From JAEVLT01 sp044598425 (lineage in GTDB: Bacteria; Bacillota; Bacilli; Bacillales; Cytobacillaceae): a stretch of 64,000 bases of DNA. The notes beneath the pieces were generated by a model that was not told where the DNA came from, did no database searches, and worked only from the letters and a program-made list of their open reading frames with translations. Positions 60,151 through 64,000 of this stretch are shown piece after piece. The stretch is taken from contig CP172536.1 in the NCBI GenBank assembly GCA_044598425.1, positions 3,596,001-3,660,000 of the forward strand, in the 5' to 3' direction. A program made the translations under genes and the position numbers. Within the stretch, counting starts at the first letter, position 1. The number at the start of each line of letters is the position of its first letter.

Positions 60151-60825
60151 TTATACTGCTTTGTTTTTTCGTTTATCATACCAATCTGCCAGCCAATAAA
60201 GGAAACCTAGCAATAGCAGCTGCCCAAAAACAGCAGTGGGCCATCCGACAACTTTTGGTAGCCAAACTGTTGGTGCGTTATGAACCATCATTTTTTGCCA
60301 CCAGCCAAAATCATGTGCTGCCCATACAGAACCAACGATAAAAGCAATAATGACGATCCACTGCTGCATAAATCCTTCTCCCATGCGCATTAATGTCCCC
60401 GATGCGCATCCGCCTGCAATCACCATCCCAATTCCAAACATCGTTGCTCCGATCGCGGTGTGCAATCCAACAGGATTAATGTTCCCTGGGATCGTGTCCG
60501 GATTTTTCAAAAAGGCTCCATATTGAACCGCAGCAAATCCAGCAGTTGCGACAGCTAAACCAATCAGGACTGCCCTCGTCAAAGAAGTACTGCCTGTTAA
60601 TACAGGGTCACGCAAGGATGCGGTAAAACAAAAACGTGATTTCTGCAAAACAAATCCAAGTGCTGATCCAAACACCCACATTAATCCGGCTTTTGGATTC
60701 TGCGCCCCCAAAACAATTCCTACTGCAATAATTCCAACCAGTACGGCTGTTGCGTAAGGGATCTGATTCTTTTTTGCTTTTGCAGGCCTTGTTCTGGCCT
60801 TAGGAGTCACTGCAACTTCAGCCAT
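60151..60825 (-). CDS. YeeE/YedE-like transporter, N-terminal-half protein
   Basis: A 224-residue membrane protein matching the first half of YeeE/YedE: FGSALGFVLQKSRFCFTASL, GIGMVIAGGCASGTLMRMGE and about six helices. GGAGGG precedes ATG 60825; in-frame codons up to 60858 are rejected. First gene of the sulfur operon and divergent from a LysR gene. It needs the C-half protein from 59296. Confidence 0.87.
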   Translation of the reverse strand: MAEVAVTPKARTRPAKAKKNQIPYATAVLVGIIAVGIVLGAQNPKAGLMWVFGSALGFVLQKSRFCFTASLRDPVLTGSTSLTRAVLIGLAVATAGFAAVQYGAFLKNPDTIPGNINPVGLHTAIGATMFGIGMVIAGGCASGTLMRMGEGFMQQWIVIIAFIVGSVWAAHDFGWWQKMMVHNAPTVWLPKVVGWPTAVFGQLLLLGFLYWLADWYDKRKNKAV

Positions 60826-60885
60826 AAAATTCCCTCCAAGTATTGTGATAAATTTCACATGCGATACGCCCCCGGGTTTGCTACA

Positions 60886-60900
60886 CTCTTATTATAAGAG
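60886..60900 (-). promoter_or_regulatory. Palindrome covering the sulfur-operon -10 region
   Basis: Perfect palindrome CTCTTATTATAAGAG (7-1-7). On the minus strand it supplies TATAAT about 60 bases before the 60825 start; no good -35 hexamer is present, which fits an activator-dependent promoter. The divergent LysR-type gene starts 79 bases away. Confidence 0.55.
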
Positions 60901-60978
60901 ATGAAATCGCCTTGTAGTTATAAAACAAAAGCATACCCTTATAAAGTTTTTTTATATCCTAAAAAGAGGTGATCCAAC

Positions 60979-61881
60979 ATGAATACCGAAGCTTTAAAAG
61001 CCTTTTACTTAACCGTTGCAAATAAAAGCATCTCCCACACGGCAAAAGACCTTCATATGACGCAGCCGGCGCTAAGCAAGCAACTCCAAACATTGGAAAG
61101 CTCAATCGGCGCAAAACTGCTTCATCGCAGCAATAATGGCGTTACAGCAACTCCCCATGGTGAAGTTGTCTATAAATATGCCAAAAATATTTTACGACTC
61201 ATTGAGCAAATGGAAGAGAGTCTACAAGAGCTTGATGAAAGTACCTATCATCATCTTATTATCGGATCCTGCCCTTCCATCGCCGAATATAGTCTGCCTT
61301 GCAGTATTTATCTGTTCAAAGAAAAATTCCCTAAAGCCCGCATTGAACAAAAGGTGCTTCGTTCCCAAGAAATTATCAAGGAAATTGCCAACCACTCCAT
61401 TCAGGTTGGATTTATCCAAGGATTCTACCAACACCCCGCCGTCATCGTTCAACGCCTATTCACCAGCAAGCTTCACCTTGTCATGTCCGCAAGCCACCGA
61501 TATGTAGCCGCTGATACGATGACATGGGATGAGTTAAAACAACTCCCCATGGTACTTCCACAAAAGGATTCATGCGCGCGCAATATGCTTGATCAAATTT
61601 TAGAAAAACATCATATGGATACAGAGGATTTACAGGTTTCGATGGAATTAAATTCATTGGAAGCGATTAAAACGCTCGTCTTATCCGGAAGGGGAGTGGC
61701 ATTCCTCCCTTATATGGTCATTAAAAAGGAATTGTATACAGGTAATTTAGTATCGGTTGAGGTGGAAGCGGCAGACATGCAATGGATTTTCTCCGTTGCC
61801 TTTTCAAAAGAACCAAGTGTCCATACAATAAAAGAGGATTTTTTGCATTTTATTACCTCTCCTAAACGAGGATTCTGCTAA
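60979..61881 (+). CDS. LysR-family regulator, divergent to the sulfur operon
   Basis: A 300-residue LysR protein: helix-turn-helix SISHTAKDLHMTQPALSKQL and QTLESSIGAKLLHRSNNGVT at the N-terminus, then a type II binding-protein-like sensor (residues 90-290). AAGAGGTGAT precedes the ATG. The pattern is close to CysL/YwfK-like regulators. By position it should control the split transporter-TusA-reductase operon; the effector is unknown. It ends overlapping by 4 bases with the convergent TusA gene. Confidence 0.86.
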   Translation: MNTEALKAFYLTVANKSISHTAKDLHMTQPALSKQLQTLESSIGAKLLHRSNNGVTATPHGEVVYKYAKNILRLIEQMEESLQELDESTYHHLIIGSCPSIAEYSLPCSIYLFKEKFPKARIEQKVLRSQEIIKEIANHSIQVGFIQGFYQHPAVIVQRLFTSKLHLVMSASHRYVAADTMTWDELKQLPMVLPQKDSCARNMLDQILEKHHMDTEDLQVSMELNSLEAIKTLVLSGRGVAFLPYMVIKKELYTGNLVSVEVEAADMQWIFSVAFSKEPSVHTIKEDFLHFITSPKRGFC

Positions 61882-62105
61882 ACATTTTTCTTAATTTCAA
61901 TTTCCCAGATCCCATTCATAACTTCATTGGAATCGACCTTATATCCTTTTTGTAAAAAAGATTGACTGAAGTTTGCTTCAACACAACTGTGGTCGGTTAC
62001 GACCGTTAGCGTGTCCTGATTGGACATTTTATCTAGAACTTGTTTCGCTTTTATAAGGGGAATGGGACACATTTCTCCCAGCATATCTAATCGTTGACTC
62101 GCCAT
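61878..62105 (-). CDS. TusA-family sulfurtransferase (second copy)
   Basis: A 75-residue TusA-like protein with the persulfide Cys in LGEMCPIPLIKAKQVLDKM and a second conserved Cys in VVTDHSCVEANFSQ. GAGGTG precedes ATG 62105; an upstream codon at 62114 is in frame but inside the ribosome site. It is convergent with and overlaps the LysR gene by 4 bases, and is separate from the operon holding the first TusA copy. Confidence 0.9.
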   Translation of the reverse strand: MASQRLDMLGEMCPIPLIKAKQVLDKMSNQDTLTVVTDHSCVEANFSQSFLQKGYKVDSNEVMNGIWEIEIKKNV

Positions 62106-62335
62106 CCTGATCACCTCAGAGTTTTAAGATTTATAACCATATTCTAACACTTATTTAGCCATTATTCTGCATTAATGTACATGGAACGCAAATTTTGCTT
62201 CCCTTCTCAATAAAATGAATGTCCTTTGATTCACTCCCTTTAGTGGATCATTATACGATGTGGGCAGTCAGATTCTTCTTTAAATTCAATGTCTCCTTGT
62301 GGTTTAACATTTCACTATTGATGCAGATGGCTTAT

Positions 62336-62472
62336 TTAACAGATGCTTTTGTTTACAGCGTTTTTACCCCATTGATACACGGAATCAAGGATTCGCATTA
62401 AGCTTTTTCCTTGTTCGATCTGTGAATATTCTACTTTTGACGGAACAACAGGATAAGCTTTCCTATCAACAT
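62336..62472 (-). pseudogene. Decayed small gene divergent from hxlA
   Basis: GGAGGTGAAACAAATG (ATG 62472) is a strong start, but its frame (MLIGKLILLFRQK) stops after 13 codons. A one-base shift opens the frame AYPVVPSKVEYSQIEQGKSL, then MRILDSVYQWGKNAV, ending at 62336. So this looks like a short gene with a frameshift close to the start. Family not recognised. It occupies the place where hxlR lies in B. subtilis, but does not look like HxlR. Confidence 0.35.
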
Positions 62473-62504
62473 TTGTTTCACCTCCAAATCCAAGTATAAC
62501 AATT

Positions 62505-62572
62505 AGTATACTTTTTAACACTATGTAAAAATAAAGTGCGTACTTTAAAAATTTCAGTATAGATATTATACT
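62505..62572 (+). promoter_or_regulatory. Candidate regulatory sites and promoter of hxlAB
   Basis: Three related palindromic words lie upstream of hxlA: AGTATACT (62505-62512), AAGTGCGTACTT (62534-62545) and AGTAT-N7-ATACT (62556-62572). TATACT at 62567 could be the -10 box; the -35 (TTTAAA) is poor, which fits activation. A formaldehyde-responsive HxlR-type activator is the obvious candidate, but its gene is not in the window. Confidence 0.5.
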
Positions 62573-62681
62573 AGCCACTGTAAGAGAGAGGATTGGTTAT
62601 AGTTGCCGGGTGAAACAAACTTGATCCTTGGACATTACTATTACTGTGCACCAAATTTTAAACACGAGGAGTGAAAAATAG

Positions 62682-63320
62682 TTGGAATTACAATTAGCCT
62701 TAGATTTAGTCAATATTCCTGAAGCAATTGAACTGATAAAAGAAGTAGAGGGCCATATCGATATTGTTGAAATCGGAACGCCGGTTGTCATTAACGAAGG
62801 TCTCCGGGCTGTAAAGGAAGTAAAAGCAGCTTTTCCAAATTTAAAAGTTCTTGCCGATCTTAAAATTATGGATGCCGCAGGATATGAAGTCATGAAAGCA
62901 TCGGAAGCAGGTGCTGACATCGTTACCATTCTCGGTGCAGCTGAAGATATGTCGATAAAAGGCGCTGTGGAAGAAGCGAAAAAGCAAGGTAAAAAAATCC
63001 TTGTCGACATGATTGCCGTTAAAGACCTTGCAGGCCGTGCCAAAGAAGTTGATACAATGGGTGTCGATTATATTTGTGTCCACACAGGCTATGATCTTCA
63101 GGCTGTTGGGAAAAACTCTTTCGAAGACCTGCAAACCATTAAAAGCGTTGTAAAAAATGCTAAAACCGCAATCGCAGGCGGCATTAAATTAGAAACCCTT
63201 CCAGAGGTGATTAAAGCACAGCCAGATCTTGTCATTGTTGGCGGCGGTATTACTGGACAGGCTGATAAAAAAGCGGCAGCTGCTAAAATGCAACAAATGA
63301 TAAAAGATGCACTCGTTTAA
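62682..63320 (+). CDS. hxlA: 3-hexulose-6-phosphate synthase
   Basis: A 212-residue TIM-barrel enzyme condensing formaldehyde with ribulose-5-phosphate. It opens MELQLALDLVNIPEAIELIK; the conserved KVLADLKIMDAAGYEVMKAS (metal/substrate Asp and Lys), GADIVTILGAAEDMSIKGAV and AIAGGIKLETLP blocks are present. Starts at TTG 62682 after GAGGAG. Together with hxlB it forms the RuMP formaldehyde-detoxifying route. Confidence 0.95.
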   Translation: MELQLALDLVNIPEAIELIKEVEGHIDIVEIGTPVVINEGLRAVKEVKAAFPNLKVLADLKIMDAAGYEVMKASEAGADIVTILGAAEDMSIKGAVEEAKKQGKKILVDMIAVKDLAGRAKEVDTMGVDYICVHTGYDLQAVGKNSFEDLQTIKSVVKNAKTAIAGGIKLETLPEVIKAQPDLVIVGGGITGQADKKAAAAKMQQMIKDALV

Positions 63321-63325
63321 TAAAA

Positions 63326-63883
63326 ATGCAGACTACCCAATATTTAGAGGAAATTATAAAGGAACTAAGCCGCTCGGTTCCTTTAATTTCTGATGCAGAG
63401 GCCGAAGAGCTGTTAAATGGAATTCTCGAATCGAAAAAAATCTTTGTAGCCGGGGCAGGCAGGTCAGGTTTTATGGCAAAGTCTTTTGCCATGAGAATGA
63501 TGCATATGGGAATTGATTCCTATGTAATCGGTGAAACCGTCACCCCTAATTTTGATAAAGATGACCTTTTGATTATCGGTTCAGGCTCTGGTGAAACAAA
63601 AAGCTTAGTTTCCATCGCTGAAAAAGCTAAAAACATCGGTGGAAAAATCGCAACCGTCACGATTTTCCCCGAATCTACCATCGGGCGGTTGTCCGATATA
63701 ACGATTAAAATTCCCGGCTCACCGAAAGACCAATCAGATGGTGATTACAAAACCATTCAGCCAATGGGCTCACTTTTTGAACAAACCCTTTTGTTATTTT
63801 ATGACGCCCTCATACTAAGGTTCATGGAAAAAAAGGGACTTGATACAAATAAAATGTATGGCAGGCATGCCAATCTTGAATAA
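63326..63883 (+). CDS. hxlB: 6-phospho-3-hexuloisomerase
   Basis: A 185-residue SIS-domain isomerase converting hexulose-6-phosphate to fructose-6-phosphate. The sugar-phosphate loops FVAGAGRSGFMAKSFAMRMM and IIGSGSGETKSLVSIAEKAK, then PMGSLFEQTLLLFYD, are diagnostic. It begins five bases after the hxlA stop. Terminator at 63906. Confidence 0.95.
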   Translation: MQTTQYLEEIIKELSRSVPLISDAEAEELLNGILESKKIFVAGAGRSGFMAKSFAMRMMHMGIDSYVIGETVTPNFDKDDLLIIGSGSGETKSLVSIAEKAKNIGGKIATVTIFPESTIGRLSDITIKIPGSPKDQSDGDYKTIQPMGSLFEQTLLLFYDALILRFMEKKGLDTNKMYGRHANLE

Positions 63884-63905
63884 AAATAAAACCAAAGAAA
63901 TATGT

Positions 63906-63944
63906 AAAAGACTGCAAAGGTTTTAAAAAACTTTGCAGTCTTTT
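63906..63944 (+). terminator. Terminator of hxlAB
   Basis: Perfect 14-bp stem AAAAGACTGCAAAG/CTTTGCAGTCTTTT, 11-base loop, T-run included in the right arm. Confidence 0.92.
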
Positions 63945-64000
63945 ACGATTGTTTTTGAATAACTAATATCATGATACAGAATGACTCTTAGTAAGAAAGT

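Noticed and set aside
60931..60944. CsoR/CstR-type site near the sulfur operon
   Set aside because: Only the left half ATACCC is present; the GGGTAT half is missing.

Overview
The window is low-GC Firmicutes DNA, most likely from a Bacillaceae member. Supporting signs are the strong AGGAGG-type ribosome sites, frequent TTG and GTG starts, Bacillus-type lipoproteins, NiaP, QueF, YfiB/YfiC-like, YwcA/YwcB-like and HxlA/HxlB-like proteins, and short dispersed repeats typical of Bacillus intergenic DNA. The species cannot be named from the sequence. No rRNA, tRNA, intact transposon, prophage or CRISPR array was seen.

Layout. 1-4316 (minus): a branched-chain amino-acid ABC importer, livJ-H-M-G-F, with livF cut by the window edge. 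4317-6370: non-coding and decayed DNA with two GC-rich repeats, a broken IS91-type transposase and a second dispersed repeat. 6371-9755: niacin transporter niaP under a NiaR-like operator, then a DUF485/acetate-symporter pair. 9800-13403: an asymmetric heterodimeric ABC exporter. 13543-15657: a small membrane protein followed by a cluster of gene fragments (ASCH/peptidoglycan-binding chimera, beta-helix fragment, ABC-2 permease and TetR stumps). 15806-18759: pepT, two DsrE-like sulfur genes behind a CsoR/CstR-type operator, and queF under a preQ1-I riboswitch. 19075-28529: two M20 amidohydrolases, an MFS carrier and a dipeptide-type ABC importer, a likely peptide or acyl-amino-acid salvage region.

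28530-39480: a 52-bp tandem hairpin array; a sugar ABC importer led by an ArgH-like lyase and bracketed by inverted copies of a GGCGGAA repeat; and a sucrose regulon (scrR, PTS IIBC, GH32 hydrolase) with three near-identical operators. 39088-45709: a cobalamin riboswitch with terminator ahead of nrdA, nrdB, flavodoxin, nrdD and nrdG, so B12-independent aerobic and anaerobic ribonucleotide reductases appear to be shut off together by B12. 45884-53816: a lipoprotein and tiny ORFs, then an alpha-glucoside phosphorolysis operon (binding protein, two permeases, GH65 phosphorylase, pgmB, LacI regulator).

54209-62105: an inactivated aminoglycoside phosphotransferase-like gene, then sulfur-related genes: a full-length YeeE/YedE transporter, and a divergent LysR-controlled operon with the same transporter split into two proteins around a TusA-like protein, plus a thioredoxin reductase fused to a thioredoxin-fold domain. 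A second TusA lies nearby and guaC sits between. 62682-63883: hxlA-hxlB for formaldehyde fixation by the RuMP route, without a neighbouring hxlR.

The most notable items are the B12 riboswitch over a combined class I/class III reductase operon, the split/fused sulfur transporter set with its reductase fusion, the ArgH-like lyase tied to a sugar importer, the 52-bp hairpin array and the fragment cluster near 14-15.7 kb.
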